40,385 nucleotides of DNA from an uncultured Verrucomicrobiota bacterium. GTDB taxonomy: Bacteria; Verrucomicrobiota; Verrucomicrobiia; Verrucomicrobiales; DEV007. Shown piece by piece: positions 1 to 7,669 of the stretch (its first letter is position 1; every line of letters starts with the position of its first letter). The notes below the pieces were generated by a model that was not told where the DNA came from, searched no databases, and saw nothing but the letters and a program-made list of their open reading frames with translations. The translations under genes were made by a program, and so were the position numbers. The DNA lies in the NCBI GenBank assembly GCA_902589825.1, contig CACIUL010000030.1:1-40385 (forward strand), given 5' to 3'.

Positions 1-246
1 CTTTCCATCGTCTGGAACGGTCCATTCCATAACCGCTAGCGGGTGAGTGGGGGGACGGTCCTGGTCGCATCTCAAGCCTGTTCCATCACCACTGAACAGG
101 AAAAACTCGACCGGATTTTCACGACTCACCCACTTGCCGACAATGTCCGCCTTCTCGATCTTCAGCGAGGTATTCTCTTGTTTGCTGCAGCCGATTAAAA
201 TGAGGGTTGTAAGAGCGGTGATAAGCGGAACGATAAATTTTTTCAT
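1..246 (-). CDS. Putative lipoprotein, partial (C-terminus off the left edge)
   Basis: An open frame of 82 codons runs on the minus strand from an ATG at 246 to the left edge without a stop. It begins MKKFIVPLITALTT, followed by a hydrophobic stretch and the lipobox L-I-G-C with the cysteine at residue 20. This is a classical signal-peptidase II signal, so the product should be lipid-anchored in the cell envelope. After the cysteine come S-K-Q-E-N and then a short beta-rich segment (IVGKWVSRENPVEFFLFSGDGTG cut in two would read as IVGKWVSR and EFFLFSGDGTG) that resembles lipocalin-like 'GKW' small proteins. That resemblance is weak. No function can be assigned. The start is divergent from the hydrolase gene at 395, with 148 nt between them. 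Confidence 0.75.
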   Translation of the reverse strand, partial: MKKFIVPLITALTTLILIGCSKQENTSLKIEKADIVGKWVSRENPVEFFLFSGDGTGLRCDQDRPPTHPLAVMEWTVPDDGK

Positions 247-394
247 GCTGGCAGGTGGTTTGGTTCCCCTTATTTATCAATTGGAGGCTCCCTGATGACA
301 AACAAAATCCTGATTATTTAGGTGGGGGTGTTTTCGGGGAAAACAGGGGATTGCTGCCCGGGTGCTCCAAGGCTTATGTTAGAGGCAACAATTC

Positions 395-1213
395 ATGAAA
401 GCGCAGTTTACCTTTTTATCCATTGTCCTTGGCCTTGCGATTACCTTTTTATCGCCATCTGTTGCCGTGGAAATCCCGGGCAAGGCCGGCAAGTGGCACG
501 GCTTTGAGCGGCGTGACTTTGTCCATGAGGGGCTCAAATGCATCGTGATCCTTCCGGAATCGGAGGCCAAAGGCCGTCCCTGGGTGTGGCGTGCGCGCTT
601 TTTTGGGCACCAGCCCCAGGCCGATATTGCCCTGTTGAAGCTTGGCTTCCACGTTTGTTACTGTGAGGTGGGCGGGCTTTTCGGCAACAAGGAGGCGGTA
701 GAGCGCTGGAACCGTTTCCATGCATACCTGACCGGTGAACACGGGTTCTCAATCAAGCCGGCACTGGAGGGCATGAGTCGCGGCGGGCTCATTATCTACA
801 ACTGGGCAGCGGCCAATCCCGACAAGGTGGCCTGCATCTATGGCGATGCGCCTGTTTGCGATATTCGCAGCTGGCCGGGAGGCAAGGGCAAGGGCAAGGG
901 AGGCGGTGGTGCGTGGAAGGGGGCACTCAAAGCCCATGGCATTACCGAGCCGGAGTCCGTGAATGCCCCTGTGAGCCCGATCCACAAACTTGCTCCTATC
1001 GCCAAGGCGAAGATACCCCTGCTGCACGTGGTCGGAGCTGCGGACAAGGTTGTGCCGGTGGAGGAGAACAGTGCCGTTATTGTGGAGCGTTACCGCAAGC
1101 TGGGTGGTGAGATCAAGGTGATCTCGAAGCCGGGAGTCGGTCATCATCCGCATGCCCTGAAGGATCCCAAGCCGATTGTTGATTTTATCCGGAAGCACAC
1201 CATTGGCTCCTGA
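395..1213 (+). CDS. Exported alpha/beta hydrolase (prolyl oligopeptidase / dienelactone hydrolase type)
   Basis: The 272-residue product opens with a signal peptide (residues 1-24, cleavage near SPSVAVE). The nucleophile elbow is G-M-S-R-G with Ser128. The likely acid is Asp217 in VVGAADKVVP, and the likely base is one of the histidines at 250-253 in GVGHHPH, close to the C-terminus as expected for the fold. A low-complexity Gly/Lys stretch lies at about 162-172. The family hydrolyses esters or peptides, and in PVC bacteria such secreted hydrolases are often tied to polysaccharide or ester breakdown. The substrate cannot be read from the sequence. The gene is convergent with the MFS gene, with only 14 nt between their stops. 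Confidence 0.85.
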   Translation: MKAQFTFLSIVLGLAITFLSPSVAVEIPGKAGKWHGFERRDFVHEGLKCIVILPESEAKGRPWVWRARFFGHQPQADIALLKLGFHVCYCEVGGLFGNKEAVERWNRFHAYLTGEHGFSIKPALEGMSRGGLIIYNWAAANPDKVACIYGDAPVCDIRSWPGGKGKGKGGGGAWKGALKAHGITEPESVNAPVSPIHKLAPIAKAKIPLLHVVGAADKVVPVEENSAVIVERYRKLGGEIKVISKPGVGHHPHALKDPKPIVDFIRKHTIGS

Positions 1214-1227
1214 AGTATCGGGGATGC

Positions 1228-2442
1228 TCAGGGCTTACCGGTTTTTCTGTCCCTGGCGCGGATGCGTCGTGCCTCGGGCAGGATGATGAGCGAGGCGATG
1301 AGGATCAAAATCGCGCTGAAAATGGCGACTGCGCTGCCAAAACCGCGCAGCAGTGCGAAGCCGATCAGAGGGGCGGCAATGCCCCTAAGTCCGGTGGTGC
1401 AGGTATGAACCGACATGTATTCCGCGGTGTGCTCGGGTGGTGCAATCTTTGTGACCCAGAGTGACCAGGCAATGTTTCCCCCGGCAAAGGCAAAACCCTG
1501 CAACCCGGTTCCGATGGCAATGATCCAGAAGGACTGCCCGTAAAAGACCACCAGTATCGCGCTGCAGAACAGGACATTGAGGATGATGCGCAAAAAATAG
1601 AAGTTGAGGCGGTCAAAGACCCATCCCCAAGGGTAGGTGAACACCAGCTTGACGATATTCGGGATAATGAAGGTGAGGAGGGTGACTTCAAAGGCGGTGA
1701 AGTCATTGCCGTAGTCCTCATTGGCGAAGTATTCGGTCCATATCTTCAGCGAGGTCAGGTTGCCGATCCCCATGAGCATCCATGAGATGATCAACACGCG
1801 GAATTTTTTGTCCTTTTTCAGCCAGCGGAAGGCCGTGAAGGGGCTTGTGCTTCCGGCACTGAGCCTGACTTTTGGCATGAACCAGGTCGCGACGGCACCC
1901 AGCACGGCAAATCCTGCAAAGAACCAGAGCAGGGGCTTGAAGTTCTCGATGTCGGCATCAATCCACTTGCCTGCTGCCCAGGCAAAGAGAATGGAAATGA
2001 TGCCCCGGAAGGTGGCGGTGAGAGCATAGATCTTGCCGCGACGTGCTGTCGGGAAGTTGGTCTGGTATACCTGTGTGATCAGGGGCAGGGGCAGCATGAA
2101 GGCAAAGAAGCCGATGCTGATACCGGTCATGTAGAGGGCGAGTGAGTCCGGAAAAGCGGCCGCAAGGCCGATGCCTGCAGCGCCTGCCAGGTTGAAGATC
2201 GCAGCACTGTGGGTGAGTTCCCAGTTGAGCCTTCGAACCAGGGGAACAATGGCAATACTGGCGACCATGCCGGCACCGGAGACGGCCAGCAGGAGTGCCT
2301 TCTGCCAGTCGCTTGCCTGGAAATATTCAAGGGCAATCAATCCAGCCAGCGGGATGAACAGGTATTCAATCATCCCGACCGGGATGGATCGCCACATCTC
2401 GAGCCGGAATGTCCTGCGTGTTGTTTCTGTGCTGGGTTCCAT
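1228..2442 (-). CDS. MFS transporter
   Basis: The 404-residue protein has about 12 hydrophobic segments in two halves separated by a charged central loop near residues 205-215 (FRWLKKDKKFR). This is the usual major facilitator layout and length. Between the second and third segments lies the charged turn PLVRRLNWEL, and in the second half GWVFDRLNFYFLR; both correspond to the MFS loop 2-3 and 8-9 positions. It should act in the inner membrane. The substrate is unknown. The gene is 87 nt downstream of the CPBP protease gene on the same strand and may be co-transcribed with it. Confidence 0.85.
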   Translation of the reverse strand: MEPSTETTRRTFRLEMWRSIPVGMIEYLFIPLAGLIALEYFQASDWQKALLLAVSGAGMVASIAIVPLVRRLNWELTHSAAIFNLAGAAGIGLAAAFPDSLALYMTGISIGFFAFMLPLPLITQVYQTNFPTARRGKIYALTATFRGIISILFAWAAGKWIDADIENFKPLLWFFAGFAVLGAVATWFMPKVRLSAGSTSPFTAFRWLKKDKKFRVLIISWMLMGIGNLTSLKIWTEYFANEDYGNDFTAFEVTLLTFIIPNIVKLVFTYPWGWVFDRLNFYFLRIILNVLFCSAILVVFYGQSFWIIAIGTGLQGFAFAGGNIAWSLWVTKIAPPEHTAEYMSVHTCTTGLRGIAAPLIGFALLRGFGSAVAIFSAILILIASLIILPEARRIRARDRKTGKP

Positions 2443-2529
2443 GGGCAGTCCGGTCAGTCGGCTGCCCCTAAACGAACACCAAAGGGCAGGAAGTCAATGC
2501 GCAGGATTTGATGGTCCAGGAAATCAGCT

Positions 2530-3231
2530 TCAGGACTGGAGCATGGTGTAGGCGACTGTCATCAGCGCTGCGTCCACCACGGCATGGCTTGCCCATGCTC
2601 CGGCAAGGGTGCCCTGACGCTGGTAGAGCCAACTCCAGAAGAATCCCCCGATGCCAACAGCGGCACTGAATACCAGGGCCCAGTGCAGCGGGAAAAACTG
2701 CGAGGTTACCACGATATGGTGCAGGGAGAAGCCCACGGCAGCGATTGCGTGGGCGGCCGGGCGGGATATCACTGTGCGCAGGTTGCCATAGACAAACCAG
2801 CGCCAGTAATATTCCTCAAGCAGGGAATGAAACAGGCTTAGACAGACAGCGAAGAGGATAAAGTGTTCCTGGATTCCAAGGCTATTTACTTTTTCCTCCA
2901 TCGGCCCGGTTGCCGATTTCACAAGGTGGCCCAGCGGAGTTGCCATCAATGCGGCGATTAGTGCTGCAATGCCAAGGCCGATGAGCAGTCCCAGAGGGAT
3001 GGCGCGAAGGTGGAGGGCCATGGGCCTGTGTTTGCCGCCCAGCGGCCTTTGCAGGATGAAAAGTGTTGCTGCCACGGGCCAAACAAGGATAAACAGCTTG
3101 GCGCCTCCATAGACCGGCTGGGCTGCCTCGGAATCCTTCAGCCAGACAAAGTAGAACAGGGCAGCAAGTGCCGGGATGAGCATCGCGGGCAGCAGCACTA
3201 GCCAGGTTCTGCGTGGGCAGATTGGTTCCAT
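2530..3231 (-). CDS. CPBP family intramembrane glutamic endopeptidase
   Basis: This 233-residue membrane protein carries the three CPBP (Abi/Rce1-like) motifs. Glu139-Glu140 with Arg144 form the EExxxR motif (LLEEYYWRWF). His171/His172 lie in FSLHHIVV, and His216 in WASHAVVDA. About seven transmembrane segments surround them. The family includes Rce1-type CAAX proteases and many bacterial proteins of unknown substrate; several are linked to bacteriocin self-immunity. Nothing nearby points to bacteriocins here, so the role is open. Confidence 0.9.
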   Translation of the reverse strand: MEPICPRRTWLVLLPAMLIPALAALFYFVWLKDSEAAQPVYGGAKLFILVWPVAATLFILQRPLGGKHRPMALHLRAIPLGLLIGLGIAALIAALMATPLGHLVKSATGPMEEKVNSLGIQEHFILFAVCLSLFHSLLEEYYWRWFVYGNLRTVISRPAAHAIAAVGFSLHHIVVTSQFFPLHWALVFSAAVGIGGFFWSWLYQRQGTLAGAWASHAVVDAALMTVAYTMLQS

Positions 3232-3381
3232 TGATTCTAGGCTAACCGCTGGGTGCCGTGCCCCACGAATTGAAAATGGGCATCGGTTTCATTGATCAAA
3301 ACGATGTTTGTGTCGTCATTTTCGGTTTCTTCATTCAGGGCCGATGCGCAGCCCTGTTGCCGTGTGGGCAGGATCCGGGCT

Positions 3382-4356
3382 TTACTTGTGTATCTTTTCC
3401 CACCCGGCTTCCATCAGGTGGAGCGCATCCTTGCAGTTGAACCAGTCGTTTTTCTGGGCATAGAGCAACCAGACAGAGATGACACCGGTAAGGATGGTGG
3501 TCGTGATGATCAGGGGATTGCTGAGCAGCTTCTCCGGTTCAAGGCGCGCTGTTTCCTCCTTCATGGCATGACGGAAGTAGGCCATGATTGCCAGCAGGAT
3601 GACCGGAAACACCATGACCAGGTTATTCAGCGGCTCATAGACAGCCATGGCAATTCCCGTGCAGAAACAGAACAGGCAGGCATAGCCGATCATGGCCATG
3701 ATCAGGCGCTGCTCGTTGTAGGTCCTGAAGCTCCTGCGATATCCACCACTGATTGTATCATCATTAATGAAGCGGTATTCCGAGTAGCGCTTCCCGGTCA
3801 TCAGCAGTGCCCCGAAGAACCACCATGCAAGGATGATAGAGAGCGGTGGAAGTGCGGTCACATCAGCGGGGACCACTGCAAACCAGCCGAGTAGCAAGCG
3901 CAGCGGGTTGTTGATGGATTCGGATATCACGTCAAGGAATGCCTTATCCTTCAGGCGGACAGGGGGGATGTTGTATAGCAGGGCAAAGAGCATCAGCACG
4001 CCCAGTGAAACGAGGTAGAGGTGGTTATCAAAGAAGAGCCAGGCCAGGGCGAAGCCACCTGCCAGCAGTGCGGTCATCAGGACCCAGAGGATGGGGACAT
4101 TGACCTTTCCTGCGGGAATCCCGCGCATTTTCTTTGCCGGATGCAGCGCGTCGAAGGGAGCATCAAGGATCTCGTTGAGGATGTAATAGGAGGAGGCTAC
4201 CAGACAGGCGGGCAGCAGTGAGAGGAATGCGTTTAGCAGGAACCCGGGTGGCAGGTCGAGGTCATAATAGAGCACCAGAGCGACAACGTGGCCGAAGAGG
4301 ATAAAGGTGTTCTTCAGCCAGTGGTCAATTCGACAGATCTTGATATACTCAATCAA
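3382..4356 (-). CDS. UbiA family prenyltransferase, decaprenyl-phosphate phosphoribosyltransferase-like
   Basis: The 324-residue polytopic protein has the UbiA first Asp-rich motif N61-E-I-L-D65-A-P-F-D69, followed by HPAKKMRGIPAGK. The N-terminal R-x-x-H-W-x-K-N element (residues 9-16) and the later MTGKRYSEYR are features I associate with the DPPR synthase branch of UbiA (prenyl-phosphate phosphoribosyl transfer) rather than with quinone or haem branches. The protein sits in the inner membrane with eight to nine helices. The assignment to UbiA is firm. The DPPR-like activity is inferred from motif resemblance only, and no arabinan or DPA-forming partner genes are visible nearby. Confidence 0.85.
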   Translation of the reverse strand: MIEYIKICRIDHWLKNTFILFGHVVALVLYYDLDLPPGFLLNAFLSLLPACLVASSYYILNEILDAPFDALHPAKKMRGIPAGKVNVPILWVLMTALLAGGFALAWLFFDNHLYLVSLGVLMLFALLYNIPPVRLKDKAFLDVISESINNPLRLLLGWFAVVPADVTALPPLSIILAWWFFGALLMTGKRYSEYRFINDDTISGGYRRSFRTYNEQRLIMAMIGYACLFCFCTGIAMAVYEPLNNLVMVFPVILLAIMAYFRHAMKEETARLEPEKLLSNPLIITTTILTGVISVWLLYAQKNDWFNCKDALHLMEAGWEKIHK

Positions 4357-4498
4357 TGCGGTATTCGCCTCACACAGGGCGGGTTTTCAAGATTGATAGC
4401 CCAAGGTCAGGCACTGAACAAAGGCTTTATCCGGGCTTCTTTGAGGGGTATGCATCCCCTGTGGAAAGGGAATATATTGATCCTTTCTACCAGATTCG

Positions 4499-4526
4499 TT
4501 GAACGCTGCGCGTAGTGGTGTATTGG
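4499..4526 (+). promoter_or_regulatory. Possible sigma70-type promoter for tRNA-Arg
   Basis: TTGAAC at 4499-4504 and TATTGG at 4521-4526 are separated by 16 nt and lie about 10 nt before the mature tRNA 5' end. The -10 box is imperfect, so this is only a suggestion from spacing and position. Confidence 0.3.
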
Positions 4527-4536
4527 TTTGGCAGTT

Positions 4537-4611
4537 GTCCCCGTAGTTCAACGGATAGAACGAGGCTCTCCTAAAGCTTAGATGTAGGTTCGATTCCTGC
4601 CGGGGACGCCA
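4537..4611 (+). tRNA. tRNA-Arg (anticodon CCU)
   Basis: The 75-nt sequence folds into a complete cloverleaf. The acceptor stem GTCCCCG pairs with CGGGGAC and the D stem GTTC pairs with GAAC. The anticodon stem is AGGCT/AGCTT with loop CTCCTAA (anticodon CCT, reading AGG). The T arm is GTAGG-TTCGATT-CCTGC, and the discriminator G is followed by an encoded CCA at 4609-4611. The metallophosphoesterase ATG follows after 14 nt. Confidence 0.96.
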
Positions 4612-4625
4612 GGTTGCCTTTCTTT

Positions 4626-5522
4626 ATGCGAATTCTTCACTTCGGCGATATTCACTTCTGGCGCTTGCAACTTGCCCGGGATTTTTATTATCCCAAGAGG
4701 CTTCTTGGGATTGTAAACCTTGCCATGCGACGTCGGCATCACTTCCCGGTTGAGCTTGCGCGTGAGGCGATGACCCGGATTGCCGCGGAGGATGCCGACC
4801 TGGTGCTATTTTCCGGGGACATGACCACGATGTCCCTGGAAGGTGAGTTCCGGGACGCGGCAGAAGCATTTGCCCCCCTGTATGAGAAGTGGGGTGACCG
4901 GCTCGTGGCAATTGCCGGCAACCATGACCGGTATTCGCCGGCAAGTGTTCGCCGCAATTACTTCGAGGACTATTTTCCCCACGCCGCGATGCCTGAAGGG
5001 CGCAGGGTTTTTTCCCGGCAATTTGGCGACCATCTTTGCGTGGTCGGTTTCGATGCATCAAGGCCGTTCATGGTCAGGTCCAACGGTTTGCTGGATCAAG
5101 GCATTGAGCAGGAACTCGACCATGAGCTTGAGATGGCTGGTGAAACCGGAAGACAGGTCCTGCTGATGGGACATTTTCCCTATTCCTATCCAGGCGGATC
5201 CCCGGGGAAGTGGCACCACAGGTTATTGCGTGATGGAGCCCTTGCCGGATTAATTGCCCGGCACCGGCCGGTGGCTTACCTGCATGGGCACAAGCACGTG
5301 CGCTGGTGCCTGCGTGATGTCAGGACCCCGCAGACACTCTGCCTGAATTGCGGGCCTGCCGGCATGTCTTCGAGTTTAAGCGACAGCAACGCGGGTTGGC
5401 TGACTTTTGAGTTATCGCAAGACGGGATCCTGACCGGGCTTACCAAGGTCAGCATTGCACCAGGGGGAGGTCTTGAGCGTGAGGCTGTCCCGATCCCCCA
5501 GCAGGTGCTAGTTAACAGCTAG
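4626..5522 (+). CDS. Calcineurin-like metallophosphoesterase
   Basis: The product is 298 residues from the ATG at 4626. An upstream TTG at 4614 would add four residues almost touching the tRNA, so the ATG, giving MRILHFGDIHFW, is preferred. All five metallophosphatase motifs are present in order: GDIH (Asp8, His10), FSGDMT, GNHDR, GHF and GHKH. This predicts a dinuclear-metal phosphoesterase in the cytoplasm, since there is no signal peptide. Substrates in the family range from cyclic nucleotides to nucleic acids and lipids such as UDP-diacylglucosamine; none is identifiable here. The gene begins just after a tRNA and has no clear Shine-Dalgarno. Its TAG stop at 5520-5522 overlaps the convergent stop of the next gene. 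Confidence 0.9.
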   Translation: MRILHFGDIHFWRLQLARDFYYPKRLLGIVNLAMRRRHHFPVELAREAMTRIAAEDADLVLFSGDMTTMSLEGEFRDAAEAFAPLYEKWGDRLVAIAGNHDRYSPASVRRNYFEDYFPHAAMPEGRRVFSRQFGDHLCVVGFDASRPFMVRSNGLLDQGIEQELDHELEMAGETGRQVLLMGHFPYSYPGGSPGKWHHRLLRDGALAGLIARHRPVAYLHGHKHVRWCLRDVRTPQTLCLNCGPAGMSSSLSDSNAGWLTFELSQDGILTGLTKVSIAPGGGLEREAVPIPQQVLVNS

Positions 5523-6427
5523 ACGTCGCAGACTTCCGCGGCGTGCCGCAGTGCCTTGATGGGATCATCCCAGGTGGGCAGAAACTCCTGGGCGACGTAC
5601 CCCTCATAACCAGTCTCCAGGATAGCCCGCATTATCGGCGGATAGTTGATTTCCTGGGAATCATCAATCTCACCTCGGCCGGGGCATCCCGCGGTATGGT
5701 AATGGCCGATAATGTCCTTGTATTTCCGGATACGGCGGATGACATCCCCATTCATGACCTGAACGTGGTAAACGTCAAAGAGCAGTTTGAAGCTGGGTGA
5801 GCCGACCTTGTTGACCAGTTCTGCGCAAAAATCCACGTCGTCCCCGAAGTAGCCGGGATGGCCTTTCATCGGGTGGGTGTCATCCCGTGTGTTGAGGTGC
5901 TCGAGCACCAGTGTGACCCCTTTCTTCTCCGCCAGGGGCATGACCTTTTTCCAAGTATCGACACAGAGGGCTGCTGCCTTGTCACGGTCCATGCCGTCAT
6001 ATTCCATGCCGGTGAATGTGATGACGTTCTTGGTTCCGATCTTGGCTGCAAGCTCAATACCCTTGGTCAGGCCGTTTATCACCGTCTCGGTGTTCTTCGG
6101 GTTGCATGGGCCGTTTTTAAATCCGTGACCGCCACTTACCAGTGAGATGTCCAGGCCAATCTCGCGCACCGCCGGGTAATCATCGGCACTGATTCCCTCA
6201 ATGGCGACAAGGCCGATTTCCTTGCAGTGCCTGGCAAGGGTTTTGACGGGCATGGGCTTGAAGCACCATCCCATGATCGATTGCTTGATGCGTCCGTTCT
6301 TGATTCTGAATGGTGCTTTTCCGGGTGCTGGATTCTTGATGTCGGCATGGGTGTAACCGGTGGCTGCAGCGGATAAGGCGGCACCTGCAATGAGTTTACG
6401 GCGGGAAAAGACAGGAATTCTGGACAT
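5519..6427 (-). CDS. Hydroxypyruvate isomerase-like TIM-barrel protein with Tat signal
   Basis: This is a sugar phosphate isomerase/epimerase (AP-endonuclease-2 fold). From the ATG at 6427 it is 302 residues and begins MSRIPVFSRRKLIAGAALS, a twin-arginine signal, so this start is chosen over the ATG at 6517, which would add 30 untypical residues but lies just 5 nt after the preceding stop. Barrel landmarks are MGWCFKPMP, the metal-ligand glutamate in LVLEHLNTRDD, the aspartate and histidine in LLFDVYHVQ, the histidine of IGHYHTAG, and the final glutamate in VAQEFLP. These match hydroxypyruvate isomerase-related proteins. It is the last gene of a permease-aminotransferase-isomerase run, which supports two- or three-carbon keto-acid chemistry. 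The Tat signal suggests a periplasmic enzyme, at odds with a cytoplasmic partner. Confidence 0.85.
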   Translation of the reverse strand: MSRIPVFSRRKLIAGAALSAAATGYTHADIKNPAPGKAPFRIKNGRIKQSIMGWCFKPMPVKTLARHCKEIGLVAIEGISADDYPAVREIGLDISLVSGGHGFKNGPCNPKNTETVINGLTKGIELAAKIGTKNVITFTGMEYDGMDRDKAAALCVDTWKKVMPLAEKKGVTLVLEHLNTRDDTHPMKGHPGYFGDDVDFCAELVNKVGSPSFKLLFDVYHVQVMNGDVIRRIRKYKDIIGHYHTAGCPGRGEIDDSQEINYPPIMRAILETGYEGYVAQEFLPTWDDPIKALRHAAEVCDV

Positions 6428-6522
6428 GGGTGAGAGTGTGGCTGTTGAGTTGCTGTTTGTAAATTGCAGAAGGATTTTCCCGGCGGTTTTTTTTAACACG
6501 GCAGGATCTAGGGACATGGCAC

Positions 6523-7650
6523 CTAGATGACCTGATCCAGAGCGGTGAGCAGGCGTTCCACGTTTGCCGGCCTGGCGGTATGGCCCATCAGGCCGATACG
6601 CCAGATTTTTCCGGCAAGCGGTCCCAACCCGGCGCCGATCTCGATAGCATGCTCATCGAGCAGCTTGGAGCGGACCGCGGCCTCGTCCACACCCTGCGGA
6701 ACTTTCACCGCATTGAGCATCGGCAGGCGGTGAGGACTTTTGACAAGCATGGATAACCCCCTATCCTCAAGCCCTTCCACCAGTTGCCGGTGGGCTGCCA
6801 GGTGGCGGTCAAAGACCGCGTCGGTTCCCTCAATGAGGACTTCGCGAAGAGCCGCATAGAGGGCGTAGTTCATGTTGATGGGCGCGGTGTGATGGTAGGC
6901 ACGCTTTGAGTTTTTTGCGCCGGCTTCACCGGCCCAGTATCCGCAGATCAGGTTGAGGTCGAGATACCAGTTAGGCACCCGGCTTTTCCGGGACTGAATT
7001 TTTTCTGCCGCGCGGGCAGAGAAGCTCACCGGGGAGAGCCCCGGGGGGCAGGACAGGCATTTCTGCGTGCCACTGTAAAAGGCATCCACTCCCCATTGGT
7101 CGAGGTGCACAGGCATGCCGCCGAGACCGGTTACAGAATCAACCAGCAAGAGGGCTCCGTTTTCCCGGACCAGTTTCCCGATTTCCTCCACGGGGTTGAG
7201 CACCCCGGTGGATGTCTCGGCGTGGACCACGGCAATAAGGTCGTATTGGTTTTCCCTGAGGTGGCTGGCAACCAGTTGGGGATCGACCGGCGTGCCCCAC
7301 TCAAACTCCATGCTTTCCACCTCGGCACCGAGACGCCCGGCAACATCAGCCATGCGTGTACCGAACACTCCGTTACTTAAGATCATTACCCGGTCACCCT
7401 GCTCAAGGAGGTTCACAAAGCAGGTTTCCATGCCGGCGGATCCTGTTCCGCTGATAGGCAGGGTCAGGGCATTCCCGGTATTGAGCAGGGACCTCAGGTC
7501 TTCCTGGACGGCATCCATCAGGCCGATAAATGCAGGGTCGAGGTGACCGATGGTCGGTTGTGCAATTGCCCGGTAAACGGCCGGTGAGACCATTGAGGGT
7601 CCTGGCCCCATGAGCAGGGTTTCGCGGAGCGTCTTGAGCAGGTCGGTCAT
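6523..7650 (-). CDS. Class V aminotransferase, alanine/serine-glyoxylate type
   Basis: The 375-residue PLP enzyme starts MTDLLKTLRETLLMGPGPS and has the fold-type I class V signature. Substrate-binding GPGPSMVSP lies near residue 15 and SGTGSAGME (68-76) binds the cofactor phosphate. The catalytic Asp171 is in LLLVDSVTGLGG, and Lys197 in YSGTQKCLSCPPG forms the Schiff base. The C-terminal RIGLMGHTA is the usual carboxylate-binding segment. Family members convert glyoxylate to glycine with alanine or serine as donor; serine would give hydroxypyruvate, the natural substrate of the isomerase-like neighbour only 95 nt downstream. The exact amino donor is not decided by these motifs. Confidence 0.9.
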   Translation of the reverse strand: MTDLLKTLRETLLMGPGPSMVSPAVYRAIAQPTIGHLDPAFIGLMDAVQEDLRSLLNTGNALTLPISGTGSAGMETCFVNLLEQGDRVMILSNGVFGTRMADVAGRLGAEVESMEFEWGTPVDPQLVASHLRENQYDLIAVVHAETSTGVLNPVEEIGKLVRENGALLLVDSVTGLGGMPVHLDQWGVDAFYSGTQKCLSCPPGLSPVSFSARAAEKIQSRKSRVPNWYLDLNLICGYWAGEAGAKNSKRAYHHTAPINMNYALYAALREVLIEGTDAVFDRHLAAHRQLVEGLEDRGLSMLVKSPHRLPMLNAVKVPQGVDEAAVRSKLLDEHAIEIGAGLGPLAGKIWRIGLMGHTARPANVERLLTALDQVI

Positions 7651-7669
7651 GCTTGTTCCCGGTTACCGG

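Noticed and set aside
395-1213. Reverse-strand ORFs covering the hydrolase, such as 749-1198
   Set aside because: They are shadows of the plus-strand gene, which has a signal peptide and full catalytic residues.
4357-4498. Possible small gene upstream of the tRNA
   Set aside because: No frame has a family resemblance or a signal peptide, and start and stop usage is random.
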